Origin: Jatrophihabitans sp.
GTDB taxonomy: Bacteria; Actinomycetota; Actinomycetes; Mycobacteriales; Jatrophihabitantaceae
Assembly (NCBI GenBank): GCA_025963285.1
Contig: JAOPUX010000071.1
Span: forward strand, 1 to 64,000
DNA length: 64,000 nt
Direction of reading: 5' to 3'
Part shown: positions 40,325 to 48,986 of the stretch, piece by piece
How positions within the stretch are numbered: position 1 is the first letter of the stretch
How the letters are laid out: each line of letters opens with the position of its first letter
The notes under the pieces: model-generated
Database searches by the model: none
Told to the model about the DNA's origin: nothing
The model's input: only the letters and a program-made list of their open reading frames with translations
Position numbers and translations under genes: made by a program

Positions 40325-43065
40325 GCGAATTCCTGCCCTTCATCGTCTCCGGGATAGCCACCGGGTCGGTGCTCGGCCTGGCCGGGACCGGCCTCGTGCT
40401 GACCTACAAGACGTCGGGCATCTTCAACTTTGGGCACGGAGCGGTCGCGGCCGCCGCGGCCTACACCTTCTACTACCTGGAGCAGGACAAGGGCTGGCCC
40501 TGGTGGGCGGCGCTGCTCGTCGTAGTCCTCGTCCTCGGTCCGCTCTTCGGCCTGGTGATGGAGGCCATCAGCAAGCCGCTCTCGGAGCAGCGGGCGGCGC
40601 TCAAGATCGTGGCCACGGTCGGGCTCATCCTCGTCGTCAGCGGTCTTGCGACGGCCAAGTACGGCTACGATCCGCTGACCCTGCCGCAGTACCTGCCCAA
40701 GGGCACCGAGACGTTCCGCGTGGGCGGCGTCAACATCACCTACGCCCAGCTGACGATCGTGATCGTCTCCCTGGTGGTCGTGAGCGGGCTGTACCTGCTC
40801 TTCAAGTTCTCGCGCGTCGGCCTAGCCATGCGCGCCGTCGTCGATGATCCGGAACTCACGACCCTGCACGGCACCAACGCCCGCCAGGTCAAGAGGTTTG
40901 CCTGGATGATCGGGTCGGTCTTCGCCGCCCTGTCCGGCGTGCTCATCGCACCGATCACCGGCATCGACGCGACCGGCCTGACCTTCCTGGTGGTGCAGGC
41001 ATTCGGAGCGGCGGCCATCGGCGCATTCTCTAGCATCCCGATGACCTATGTCGGTGCACTGGTCATCGGCGTCGCGTCGAGCATCTCCACGAAGTACGTC
41101 GTCACCGTGCCTCAGCTGAGCGGCCTGCCCTCGAGCCTCCCGTTCGTCTTCCTCGTCCTCGTGCTACTCGTGCTGCCCCGCTGGCGGCTCAATCCACCCG
41201 CGCGAGCTGAGGCGCGACCGACGGTCCCTTGGCACGCCCCGAGCAGTGCCCGCCTCACTACCGGCCTCATCGTCGTCGTGGTGCTGGCGTTGGTGCCGAC
41301 CTTCGCCGGTGTCAACCTCCCGTACTTCACCGTAGGCCTGACCCAGGCCATCCTGCTGCTGTCACTTGGCCTGCTGGTCCGAACCGCGGGACTGGTCTCG
41401 CTCTGCCAGGCAGGCTTCGCCGCCATCGGAGCCGCCGCCTTCTCGCAGCTGGCCGTCGAGGGCCACCTTCCGTGGCTACTCGCGGTGCTCATCGGCGCCC
41501 TCGTCTGCGTCCCGATCGCGGCCCTGCTCGCGTTGCCCGCGATCCGGCTCTCCGGGCTGTTCCTTGCCCTGATCACCCTCGGGTTCGGGTTGATGTGCGA
41601 GCAGTTGCTATATCCGATGAACTTCTTCTTCACCTCTGAGGGAACGGGCCGCAGCATGCCCAGACCAGGAGGCTTCACCGGTGACAAGTCCTATTACTAC
41701 GTCGTGCTGCTGTTCCTGATAGCCGCCGCGGTGATCATGATCGTGATCCATCGGAGCCGCCTGGGTCGCGTGCTCGGCGGGCTCTCTGAGTCCCCGCTGG
41801 CCGTGCGGACGCTCGGCCTGAACGTGAACATGACGCGGATGATCGTCTTCTGCATCGCCGGGTTCATCGCCGGCATCGCCGGCATCCTCTACGGCTCCTC
41901 AGTGCACTACGCGGTGCTTGGGGACACGCACTACGCCGCGTACAACTCGCTGGTACTCATCGCGACCCTGGCGGTCGTGCCCGGCCGTGAGCCTTGGTAC
42001 GCGTTGATCGCAGGCGTCTCGGCCGTCATCCCGGCCTACCTGCATATCGGCAACTCCACGGAGAGTTGGCTCAACGTGCTGTTCGGCTTCTTCGCCGTCG
42101 TGGTCGGCATGCAGGGCGGCGCGCAGCCGATGCCGATGGTCGTCCGGCGGGCGGTCGAAGCCGTAGCGCCGCACTGGCGCCGGAGCTATCCGCCATCGCC
42201 AGATGGATCCGAGGTCGCGGAGCGAGCCAAGGCCCGTCGCGAGGTCGTCGCTGCAAAGGCAGGGATCGAGGTCAGGTCGCTGACGATCAAGTACGGCGGA
42301 CGGACCGCGGTCGACAACCTGAGCTTCACCGCGCCCATGGGGCAGATCACCGGGCTCATCGGACCCAACGGTGCCGGGAAGACGACCACCTTCAACGCCC
42401 TGAGCGGGCTGCTCTCACCCTCCGAGGGGCAGGTGTACCTGCACGGCCAGGACGTCTCGAAGCTAAGCCCGGCCAGTAGGGGACGGGTAGGGCTGGGCCG
42501 CACCTTCCAGCTGATGCAGCTCGCCGAGTCGTTGACCGTGGCCCAGAACGTAGCCCTCGGCGTGGAGTCCGCGTTCGCGGGTTCGAACCTGCGCGGGCAG
42601 CTGATCGCCAGCCCGAGCGAGCAGCGGCACACCCGCGACGCGGTCGAGGATGCGCTGGCGCTCTGCGGGATCTCCGACATCCGTGACATGCAGGCCGGTG
42701 CGCTATCGACGGGGCAGCGCCGCCTCGTCGAGTTAGCCCGCTGCCTGAGTGGCTCGTTTGACATGCTCTTGCTCGATGAGCCCTCCTCGGGACTGGACGT
42801 GGGCGAGACCGAGAAGTTCGGCCAGACTCTGGTCGATGTCGTCCGCGACCGGGGCTGCGGCATCCTGCTCGTGGAGCATGACATGGCGCTCGTCCTGAGA
42901 ATCTGCAAGGAGATCAACGTCCTCGACTTCGGCAAGTTCCTCTTCCGCGGGACGCCGATCGAGATCGCCCGGAGCGAGGTCGTCCAGGCGGCCTACCTGG
43001 GCAGCGCGGACAACGAGGTCATCGACGAAGAGAGCCACTCGACCGACAAGGAGCTCAGCCTATGA
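40318..43065 (+). CDS. Fused branched-chain-type ABC transporter: LivH + LivM permeases + LivG ATPase
   Basis: One 915-residue frame encodes three usually separate subunits. Residues about 1-290 are LivH-like (SGIATGSVLGLAGTGLVLTY; SGIFNFGHGAV; GAFSSIPMTYVGALVIG). About 315-600 are LivM-like (GLTQAILLLSLGLLVRTAGLVSL read in parts; ALITLGFGLM; IAGIAGILYGSS). About 645-905 are the LivG ATPase (Walker A GPNGAGKTT near 682; STGQRR signature; LLLDEPSSGLD; VEHD). No frameshift is needed. The start is GTG 40318 overlapping a leader ORF. LivF follows with an ATGA overlap. The family imports amino acids, but in catabolic clusters it often carries aromatic or alicyclic acids. No periplasmic binding protein is in the window. 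Confidence 0.9.
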   Translation: MLSEFLPFIVSGIATGSVLGLAGTGLVLTYKTSGIFNFGHGAVAAAAAYTFYYLEQDKGWPWWAALLVVVLVLGPLFGLVMEAISKPLSEQRAALKIVATVGLILVVSGLATAKYGYDPLTLPQYLPKGTETFRVGGVNITYAQLTIVIVSLVVVSGLYLLFKFSRVGLAMRAVVDDPELTTLHGTNARQVKRFAWMIGSVFAALSGVLIAPITGIDATGLTFLVVQAFGAAAIGAFSSIPMTYVGALVIGVASSISTKYVVTVPQLSGLPSSLPFVFLVLVLLVLPRWRLNPPARAEARPTVPWHAPSSARLTTGLIVVVVLALVPTFAGVNLPYFTVGLTQAILLLSLGLLVRTAGLVSLCQAGFAAIGAAAFSQLAVEGHLPWLLAVLIGALVCVPIAALLALPAIRLSGLFLALITLGFGLMCEQLLYPMNFFFTSEGTGRSMPRPGGFTGDKSYYYVVLLFLIAAAVIMIVIHRSRLGRVLGGLSESPLAVRTLGLNVNMTRMIVFCIAGFIAGIAGILYGSSVHYAVLGDTHYAAYNSLVLIATLAVVPGREPWYALIAGVSAVIPAYLHIGNSTESWLNVLFGFFAVVVGMQGGAQPMPMVVRRAVEAVAPHWRRSYPPSPDGSEVAERAKARREVVAAKAGIEVRSLTIKYGGRTAVDNLSFTAPMGQITGLIGPNGAGKTTTFNALSGLLSPSEGQVYLHGQDVSKLSPASRGRVGLGRTFQLMQLAESLTVAQNVALGVESAFAGSNLRGQLIASPSEQRHTRDAVEDALALCGISDIRDMQAGALSTGQRRLVELARCLSGSFDMLLLDEPSSGLDVGETEKFGQTLVDVVRDRGCGILLVEHDMALVLRICKEINVLDFGKFLFRGTPIEIARSEVVQAAYLGSADNEVIDEESHSTDKELSL

Positions 43066-43811
43066 CCGCGCTGGCCGATCCCGTCGACAGCAGCCACGCC
43101 ACCGATGCCGCTGCGGTCGAACTCGTGAACGTCTCGTCCTCCTATGGACGGACGAAGGTGCTCAACGAGGTCTCCTTGACGGTGAAACAAGGCGGCGTCA
43201 CCGCGTTGCTCGGACCCAACGGCGCCGGTAAGACGACGACGCTGAAGGTCGTCTCCGGTCTACTGCGCCCGACCTCCGGGCAGGTGCGCCTGCACGGCGC
43301 GGAGGTCACCCGGACGACGAGCTACGAGCGCGCCAAGGACGGGATCTGTCATGTCCCGGAAGGACGTGGGGTCTACCGCAGCCTGAGTGTGCGCGAGAAC
43401 CTGACGATGATGAGCCCGCCGCGCTCCGTTGATCAAAACATCGAGCGGGCGACGGCGACCTTCCCCATCCTGGGGCAGCGGCTGTCCCAGACGGCAGGCA
43501 CGCTGAGCGGTGGTGAGCAGCAGATGCTCGCCCTCATGGCCGCGTACCTGCGCAACCCGACCGTCGTGCTGGTCGATGAGCCCTCGCTTGGCCTGGCGCC
43601 GATCATCGTCGATGCCGTGTTCGAGTTCCTCAAGACCCTGCGCGCGGAGAAGGTCTCCTTGCTGCTGGTCGACCAGTACGCGACGCGAGCGCTTGCCATC
43701 GCCGATGACGCGTACGTACTGCGCCGAGGCAACATCGTCTTCGCCGGTGCTGCGGCTGAACTTCGGGACGGGAACATGTTCGACCGCTATATCGGCGAGG
43801 GCCTGAGCTAG
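43062..43811 (+). CDS. ABC transporter ATPase, LivF type
   Basis: The 249-residue ATPase starts at ATG 43062, overlapping the fused gene (ATGA). It has Walker A LLGPNGAGKTTTLKVV, Q-loop region HVPEGRGVYRSLSV, signature LSGGEQQML, Walker B VVLVDEPSLGLAP and the switch VDQYATRAL, where the usual His after the D-loop is replaced by Gln-Tyr (LivF proteins commonly show E/Q-Q-N/Y here). It pairs with the LivG part of the fusion to energise uptake. Confidence 0.9.
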   Translation: MTALADPVDSSHATDAAAVELVNVSSSYGRTKVLNEVSLTVKQGGVTALLGPNGAGKTTTLKVVSGLLRPTSGQVRLHGAEVTRTTSYERAKDGICHVPEGRGVYRSLSVRENLTMMSPPRSVDQNIERATATFPILGQRLSQTAGTLSGGEQQMLALMAAYLRNPTVVLVDEPSLGLAPIIVDAVFEFLKTLRAEKVSLLLVDQYATRALAIADDAYVLRRGNIVFAGAAAELRDGNMFDRYIGEGLS

Positions 43812-43822
43812 CCGGCGGTACC

Positions 43823-44245
43823 TCAGCTGGCGAGCGGGACCTCGACGGTGGCCGATCCTGGCGCGAGCTGGCTACCGTCCTGATCGACGCACATGATGTC
43901 CAGGTCGATCGTCCGGATGCCGTCGCCCTCGCGAACGGCGGTGACCGTTGCGCTGACGTTGACCGTCGCGCCCTTGAGGTTGGGGGAGCGCAGCTGCGTG
44001 CGCACGTGGCGGATGCGGCCGCCCGGTGGCAGCCAGCTGCGCAGCATGACGTGCACGTAGGACCACTGCAGGCGCCCCATGCCGATGGCCGAAGGAAAGC
44101 CGGCAGCGCGGCCCGCCTCGTCGTCCATATGGATCGAGACGAACTCATCGTTGACGGCCGCATAGCGGTTCCACTCGTGCAGCCCGGTAGTTCGGGTGAA
44201 GGCGGGGATCTGGTCGCCGACGGCCACAGTAAGCGGTTCGGTCAT
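43823..44245 (-). CDS. MaoC-like hot-dog dehydratase/hydratase
   Basis: The 140-residue protein starts at ATG 44245 behind GAAGGAG. The hydratase-type segment is NDEFVSIHMDDEAGRAAGFPSAIGMG (read in parts), with Asp and His at the usual places for a hot-dog active site, then LQWSYVHVMLRSWL. It probably acts as one subunit with the neighbouring MaoC N-terminal-type protein, as such small pairs often form a heteromeric (R)-enoyl-CoA hydratase. Its 3' end is close to that of livF (convergent). Confidence 0.85.
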   Translation of the reverse strand: MTEPLTVAVGDQIPAFTRTTGLHEWNRYAAVNDEFVSIHMDDEAGRAAGFPSAIGMGRLQWSYVHVMLRSWLPPGGRIRHVRTQLRSPNLKGATVNVSATVTAVREGDGIRTIDLDIMCVDQDGSQLAPGSATVEVPLAS

Positions 44246-44268
44246 GGTCGACTCCTTCGGTCATTCGG

Positions 44269-44760
44269 TCAGTAGCGGATCGAGGTGCTCTGCGCGAGCT
44301 GGACGAGCTCGCCCGCCTGGTTGGTCCAGCGGTCCTCCAGCGTCGTGATGAGCATGAGCCCCAGCCGTCCGGCGGTCTCGCGGTAGTGCTTGAGGCTGGT
44401 GACGGAGGTGATGACGTCGCCTGGCCGCATCCACACGCCGTACTCCGACTCCATCCCAGCGTTGAGCTGGAAGGTGAGCCCGGGGCCCGGGACACCCAGC
44501 CGGATCTCGACGCTGTCGGGGTGGGTGCTGCTCGGCTTGATGGCAGGCGCCTCGGGAACGGCGGCCATCCACGCGAACGGGTTGAACTCCTCCGGTGCGA
44601 CGATGCCGCCGGTCGGAAGCGTTGCCGCGTACGCGGCGTCCCAGTACTGCCGCGGTGGCCGGTCCGGGAAGTACACCGCGATCGCCCACCGGCGTATGTC
44701 GGAGGCTGACACCGGGTAGGAGACCCGCACGGCCAGGACACCCCCGACGGCCGCGGCCAT
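44269..44760 (-). CDS. MaoC N-terminal (FAS1-DH-like) hot-dog subunit
   Basis: ATG 44760 is chosen, as longer frames run into the upstream SDR. The ribosome-binding sequence is weak, so coupling to that SDR (stop at 44796) is possible. The 163-residue protein begins with VRVSYPVSASDIRRWAIAV and has DRPPRQYWDAAYA and NAGMESEYGVWMRPGD, typical of the substrate-holding hot-dog half of two-subunit enoyl-CoA hydratases (compare ChsH1/ChsH2 and HadA-type). It likely partners with the gene at 43823-44245. Confidence 0.8.
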   Translation of the reverse strand: MAAAVGGVLAVRVSYPVSASDIRRWAIAVYFPDRPPRQYWDAAYAATLPTGGIVAPEEFNPFAWMAAVPEAPAIKPSSTHPDSVEIRLGVPGPGLTFQLNAGMESEYGVWMRPGDVITSVTSLKHYRETAGRLGLMLITTLEDRWTNQAGELVQLAQSTSIRY

Positions 44761-44795
44761 CGCCGGGGAGATGTGGGTTGCTGACGCTGCGCCGC

Positions 44796-45629
44796 TCAGA
44801 GCATGGTCCCGGCGTCGATGGGCATCGTCATGCCGGTGATATAGCGCGCCTCGTCGGAGACGAGAAACAGCAGCGCGTTGCTGACGTCTATCGACTCCAC
44901 CCATGGCACCGGCAGCTCCTGCGTGCGCACCGAGGCACGGGCGAAGTCCTCCCGCGTCGGCTGCTCGAGCTCCGGCGAGAACATCCGGTAGGTGGTCTCG
45001 TTCATGATCATGTCGGTATCGACCTGGGTGGGGTGCAGGGTGTGTACCCGGATCGATTCGGGAGCGAGTTCAAGTGCGGCCGTGCGCATGAGGCCGACCA
45101 GCCCGTGCTTGGCCGCCACGTAGTTGCCGACGTTGGCGAAGCCCTTGAGCCCGGCCACCGAGCTGGTGATGACGATCGCGCCGCCACGCCCGCCCGCCCG
45201 GATGTGCCCGATCGTCGCCTTAAGCGTGTGCCAGACACCTGTCAGGTCGATATCGATCATGTCCTGCCAGGCCTCCTCGGTCGTCTCGGCGAGCGTGGCA
45301 GAGTACGCCGAGATCCCCGCGTTCGGCGCCACGATGTCGAGCCGGCCGAACTCTGCGACGCCGGAATCGACCGCTCCCTGGAGCGCGGCGAGGTCGCGGA
45401 CGTCGGCCTTCGTCGCGACGATCCGGCGATCGAGGGCCTCGACCTGGCGGGCGGTCTCGGCGAGATCGGCCTCGGTTGCGCCGGTGTGCGGGGTGTCGCG
45501 GACCGGCTCGCAGAGGTCGATGGCGATGATGTTCGCACCCTCTTGGGCCAGCCGGACGGCGTGGCTGCGCCCTTGGCCGCGGGCGGCTCCGGTGATGAGT
45601 GCGACCTTGCCCTCGACGCGTCCGGTCAT
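44796..45629 (-). CDS. Mycofactocin-coupled SDR oxidoreductase
   Basis: The 277-residue protein starts at ATG 45629 behind GGAGGAG. It has MTGRVEGKVALITGAARGQG, RSHAVRLAQEGANIIAID, the insertion TGATEADLAETARQVEALD, Ser in ITSSVAGL and YVAAK. It resembles the SDR at 38.2 kb most closely (VDTDMI, DVSNALLFLVSDEARYITG). So these two are probably a duplicated pair. It opens a minus-strand unit with the two hot-dog subunits, linking alcohol oxidation to CoA hydration. Confidence 0.9.
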   Translation of the reverse strand: MTGRVEGKVALITGAARGQGRSHAVRLAQEGANIIAIDLCEPVRDTPHTGATEADLAETARQVEALDRRIVATKADVRDLAALQGAVDSGVAEFGRLDIVAPNAGISAYSATLAETTEEAWQDMIDIDLTGVWHTLKATIGHIRAGGRGGAIVITSSVAGLKGFANVGNYVAAKHGLVGLMRTAALELAPESIRVHTLHPTQVDTDMIMNETTYRMFSPELEQPTREDFARASVRTQELPVPWVESIDVSNALLFLVSDEARYITGMTMPIDAGTML

Positions 45630-45863
45630 GCTGCGCTCTCCTCCGGGGCAGACGCCCAGTGCATTGCTGGTTCAATGATCGACGAATCGATCCTACCGCG
45701 CCACCGTCTGGTGCTCAGGATATGCCTGGACCCGCCAAACAGAAGGCCAGTTCTCCGAAACGGCAAGCAGCCAGCAATACTCTATCTATACTGGTAAGGG
45801 TTCTTGCTGGCCTGCCCGCGCTCGGTCTCTCCCGGGTCTGCGGCGACGATCATGGGAGGCCGT
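45630..45863. promoter_or_regulatory. Divergent promoter gap with 8-bp inverted repeats around TATACT
   Basis: GCCAGCAA (45770-45777) and TTGCTGGC (45804-45811) are exact inverted arms 26 bp apart. Between them is TATACT (45787-45792), a fair plus-strand -10 box, plus ACCAGTAT on the minus strand, a word also seen at 50202-50209. The site would suit an operator at the aldo/keto reductase promoter. Confidence 0.45.
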
Positions 45864-46931
45864 GTGGAGTACCGCAGGCTCGGGCGGACCGGGGTTAGGG
45901 TCAGCTCGCTGTGTCTCGGCGCGATGGGCTTCGGGGGCTGGGCGAACGACGACCGCGCCGACGCTGAATCGATCATCCACCGGGCGATCGACGCTGGGGT
46001 CAACTTCATCGACACCGCCGACGCCTACTCCTTCGGCGAGTCCGAGGAGATCGTGGGCAGGGCGCTGGGCGGCGGGCTGCGTGATGACGTCGTGCTCGCG
46101 ACCAAAGGCTACTTCCCCACCGAGGGCGGCCTGAACCACGGTGGCCTCTCGCGCCGCTGGCTCACGCGTGCAGTGGAGAACAGCCTGCGCCGGCTCGACA
46201 CCGACCACATCGACCTCTACCAGGTGCACCGGCTCGATCCGACCGTCGACCTGGAGGAGACGCTAGCGGTCCTGACGGACCTACAGCGGGCTGGCAAGAT
46301 CCGCTACTTCGGCAGCTCGTCGTTCCCCGCGCACAAAATCGTCGAGGCACAGTGGGTTGCCGAGCGCCGGGGGCTGGCGCGTTATGTCACCGAGCAGCCG
46401 CGCTACTCGATCCTTGCACGCGGCATCGAGGCCGACGTCCTCCCGGTGGCGCAGCAGTTCGATCTGGGCGTGCTGACGTGGAGCCCGCTGGCCAACGGCT
46501 GGCTGACGGGTGCCTTCCGCCGCGGCGTGGAGTTCCCGCAGACGAACCGGGCCGGACGCCTTCCGGAGGCCTTCGACATGTCGCGTGCGGAGAACCAGCT
46601 CAAACTCGATCGGGTCGAGGCGCTGGTTGAGCTCGCCGATCAGGCCGGGCTCACCCTCATCCAGCTGGCGCTCGCCTTCGTGGTCGGCCACCTCGGGGTA
46701 ACGAGCGCGATCATCGGCCCGCGCACGCACGACCACCTCGACTCGCAGCTCGCCGCGGCGGGGGTCATCCTGTCCGACGACGTGCTGGACCGCATCGACG
46801 CCATCGTGCCCCCAGGCACGGTGGGTCCGGTCGATGGCGGCTTCGCGCCGGAACAACTCGTCAGCCCGGTTCTGCGCCGGCGCCCTCCCGCAGGTGAGGC
46901 CAATCCGGTCACCTGGACCTACAACCGATAG
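45864..46931 (+). CDS. Aldo/keto reductase
   Basis: I choose GTG 45864 (GGGAGG four bases before), which gives the family N-terminus VEYRRLGRTGVRVSSLCLGAM. ATG 45852 is an alternative. The 355-residue protein has the catalytic Asp/Tyr in IDTADAYSFGESEE, Lys in LATKGYF, His in QVHRLDP and the NADP(H) segment AIIGPRTHDHL. The barrel loop GLARYVTEQPRYSI is typical of the YajO/perakine-reductase-like group. It would reduce or oxidise a ketone or aldehyde in the pathway. It precedes an SDR by 13 bp. Confidence 0.9.
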   Translation: MEYRRLGRTGVRVSSLCLGAMGFGGWANDDRADAESIIHRAIDAGVNFIDTADAYSFGESEEIVGRALGGGLRDDVVLATKGYFPTEGGLNHGGLSRRWLTRAVENSLRRLDTDHIDLYQVHRLDPTVDLEETLAVLTDLQRAGKIRYFGSSSFPAHKIVEAQWVAERRGLARYVTEQPRYSILARGIEADVLPVAQQFDLGVLTWSPLANGWLTGAFRRGVEFPQTNRAGRLPEAFDMSRAENQLKLDRVEALVELADQAGLTLIQLALAFVVGHLGVTSAIIGPRTHDHLDSQLAAAGVILSDDVLDRIDAIVPPGTVGPVDGGFAPEQLVSPVLRRRPPAGEANPVTWTYNR

Positions 46932-46944
46932 ACAGGACGCACTC

Positions 46945-47760
46945 ATGGGTCTGCTCGATGGCAAGGTCGCCTTCGTCACCGGCGCGGCGCGGGGACAGGG
47001 CCGTAGCCACGCAATACGGCTTGCCCGGGAAGGGGCGGACGTGATCGTGGTCGACATCTGTGAGGACATCGGGTCGGTGCCGTACCCGCTGGGCACTGCC
47101 GACGAACTGGCCGAGACCGTGGCCGCCGTGGAACAGCTCGACCGCCGCATCGTCGCCCGTGCGGTGGACACCCGCGACCAGGACGCACTGCGCGCCGCCG
47201 TAGACGAGGGCGTCGCCATCCTGGGCCGGCTCGACATCGTCGTCGCCAACGCGGGTATCGCGGCATTCGGCAGCGGGGTTCCGGCCGTCCAGTTCCGCGA
47301 CATCATCGACGTGAACCTGGTGGGCACCTGGCACACGCTCGAGGCCGCCGTGCCGCACGTCGTGGCGGGCGCGGAGGGCGGGTCGATCATCGTCATCAGC
47401 TCGAGCGCCGGCACCAACGGCAAGACATCGGAGATCGGGCCTGGTACGCAGGCCTACGTCGCGAGCAAGCACGCCGTCATCGGACTGATGCGCAACTACG
47501 CACTCGCGCTCGGGCAGAACCACATCCGGGTCAACGTCATCACGCCGTGCGGCGTGGACACCCCAATGATCAACTTCGATCGTGGTGGGGCGATACACGA
47601 GAAGGCCGCTGAGCTGCCGTGGGACCTGTCCAACGTGATCCCGGTGCCCTACGTCCAGCCCGACGACATCAGCGATGCCGTGGTGTGGCTGGCGTCGGAC
47701 GCCGCGAAGTACGTCACCGGCGTCGTGCTGCCCGTCGACGCCGGGTACGCATTGAAGTGA
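46945..47760 (+). CDS. Mycofactocin-coupled SDR oxidoreductase
   Basis: The 271-residue protein starts at ATG 46945. It has MGLLDGKVAFVTGAARGQG, RSHAIRLAREGADVIVVD, the insertion YPLGTADELAETVAAVEQL, NAG in VVANAGIA, Ser in VISSSAGT and YVASK. The shorter subgroup insertion still fits the mycofactocin type. It is co-transcribed with the aldo/keto reductase and converges on the acyl-CoA dehydrogenase. Confidence 0.9.
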   Translation: MGLLDGKVAFVTGAARGQGRSHAIRLAREGADVIVVDICEDIGSVPYPLGTADELAETVAAVEQLDRRIVARAVDTRDQDALRAAVDEGVAILGRLDIVVANAGIAAFGSGVPAVQFRDIIDVNLVGTWHTLEAAVPHVVAGAEGGSIIVISSSAGTNGKTSEIGPGTQAYVASKHAVIGLMRNYALALGQNHIRVNVITPCGVDTPMINFDRGGAIHEKAAELPWDLSNVIPVPYVQPDDISDAVVWLASDAAKYVTGVVLPVDAGYALK

Positions 47761-47769
47761 GGCCGGGCT

Positions 47770-48939
47770 TCAGGTCAGCGTCGGTTCAGGGACGTTGGCT
47801 GCGGCCACGCGCCGGTCGAGAACGAGCCTGGCCACGTTCTCGACCTGCTCGGTGCCGGTTCCCAACGTCACCAGATCGGCCGTCGCGCGCTTGAAGTAGA
47901 GCTGCGGCGAGCCCTCCCAGGTGAAGCCGATGCCTCCGTGCAACTGGATGGCGGCGCGGGTGATCGAGGTGAACGCATCGGACGCGACAGCCTTGGCCAG
48001 CGCCACCGCGAGATCGGGGTCGTCGATCTCGCTGTCGCTGTCCAGTGCCCACACCGCGTGGTACGCCGCCGACCTGGCCTGCTCGACCTCCATCAGCATG
48101 TTCGCGCACCGGTGCTTCACCGCCTGGAAGGCGCCGACGGCTTGGCCGAATTGGATCCGGGTCCGGACGTGCTGCACCGTGACGTCGAGCATGCGCTGGG
48201 CGCCGCCCACCTGGCTCACGGCCAGCAGCGCTGTCGCCACCCGTACGGCACGCGCGCAGACCGCCGGTGCCGCGACCTCGTCGGCGACCAGGCGTGCCGG
48301 TGTGTCGGCGAGTTCGAACGTAGCCTGCCGGCGGGTGCGGTCCATCGTGAACAGGTCGGTGTGGGCCAGCCCCGCGGCGCCACGTTCGACGGCGAAGAGA
48401 GCCAGGCCCTCCTGAGTACGTGCTGGCACGAGCAGGATATCGGCCGAGGCCCCGTCCGGGACATGGGCCAGCCCACCGCTGAGGGTCCAGCCGCCCGGTC
48501 CCGTGGTGGCCGAGACCGTCGCGGCCTCGGGGTCGAACACGCCGTGGACGGTGGGTGCGGCAAGCGTGGCGATCAACTCGCCGGCGATCAGGCCGGGCAA
48601 GTAGTCCTGCCTTGCCTGCGCGTCGGGAAGCGCGATGAGGGCCGGCAGCGCAAGGCACAGCGCGCCCAGCGTCGGGCCACACACCAACGCCGCCCCGAAC
48701 TCCTCCACGACCACCGCGTGCGGCACCAGCCCCGCGCCGTCACCACCATCGGATTCGGGCACGGCCAGGCCGAACACACCCAGCTCGGAGCCGAAGCGCC
48801 GCCAGAGCGCTGGGTCGTGGCCTAACTCGGACTCCATCGCAGTACGCACGGTTGACTCGGGTGCCTGCTCGGCACAGAACTCGCGCACCATCGCGCGCAG
48901 GGCGACGATCTCCTCGCCGAACTCGAACTCCTGGGTCAT
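47770..48939 (-). CDS. Acyl-CoA dehydrogenase subunit lacking the catalytic Glu
   Basis: ATG 48939 gives 389 residues. Longer frames run into the partner gene's 3' side. ACAD features include FGSELGVFGLAVPESDGGDG, RIQFGQAVGAFQAVKH and QLHGGIGFTWEGSPQLYFKR. At the usual catalytic Glu position (the YEGT region of MCAD) it has TLGTGTEQ, with no Glu. So it probably acts as the non-catalytic, FAD-holding half of a heteromeric FadE complex with the gene just upstream (48 bp away), as known for ChsE1-ChsE2-type enzymes. Confidence 0.85.
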   Translation of the reverse strand: MTQEFEFGEEIVALRAMVREFCAEQAPESTVRTAMESELGHDPALWRRFGSELGVFGLAVPESDGGDGAGLVPHAVVVEEFGAALVCGPTLGALCLALPALIALPDAQARQDYLPGLIAGELIATLAAPTVHGVFDPEAATVSATTGPGGWTLSGGLAHVPDGASADILLVPARTQEGLALFAVERGAAGLAHTDLFTMDRTRRQATFELADTPARLVADEVAAPAVCARAVRVATALLAVSQVGGAQRMLDVTVQHVRTRIQFGQAVGAFQAVKHRCANMLMEVEQARSAAYHAVWALDSDSEIDDPDLAVALAKAVASDAFTSITRAAIQLHGGIGFTWEGSPQLYFKRATADLVTLGTGTEQVENVARLVLDRRVAAANVPEPTLT

Positions 48940-48986
48940 CGCTGGTCGCCTATCGTGTCGCGGGTCGGGTAGGGACGTCGGAGCGG

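Noticed and set aside
40318..43065. Fused Liv gene as a sequencing frameshift
   Set aside because: The domains follow one another in one frame over 900 residues with plausible linkers, and no compensating stop or shifted frame is seen.
43803..43826. CTGAG...CTCAG as a terminator between livF and the MaoC gene
   Set aside because: Only a 5-bp stem with a 14-nt loop; too weak to claim.
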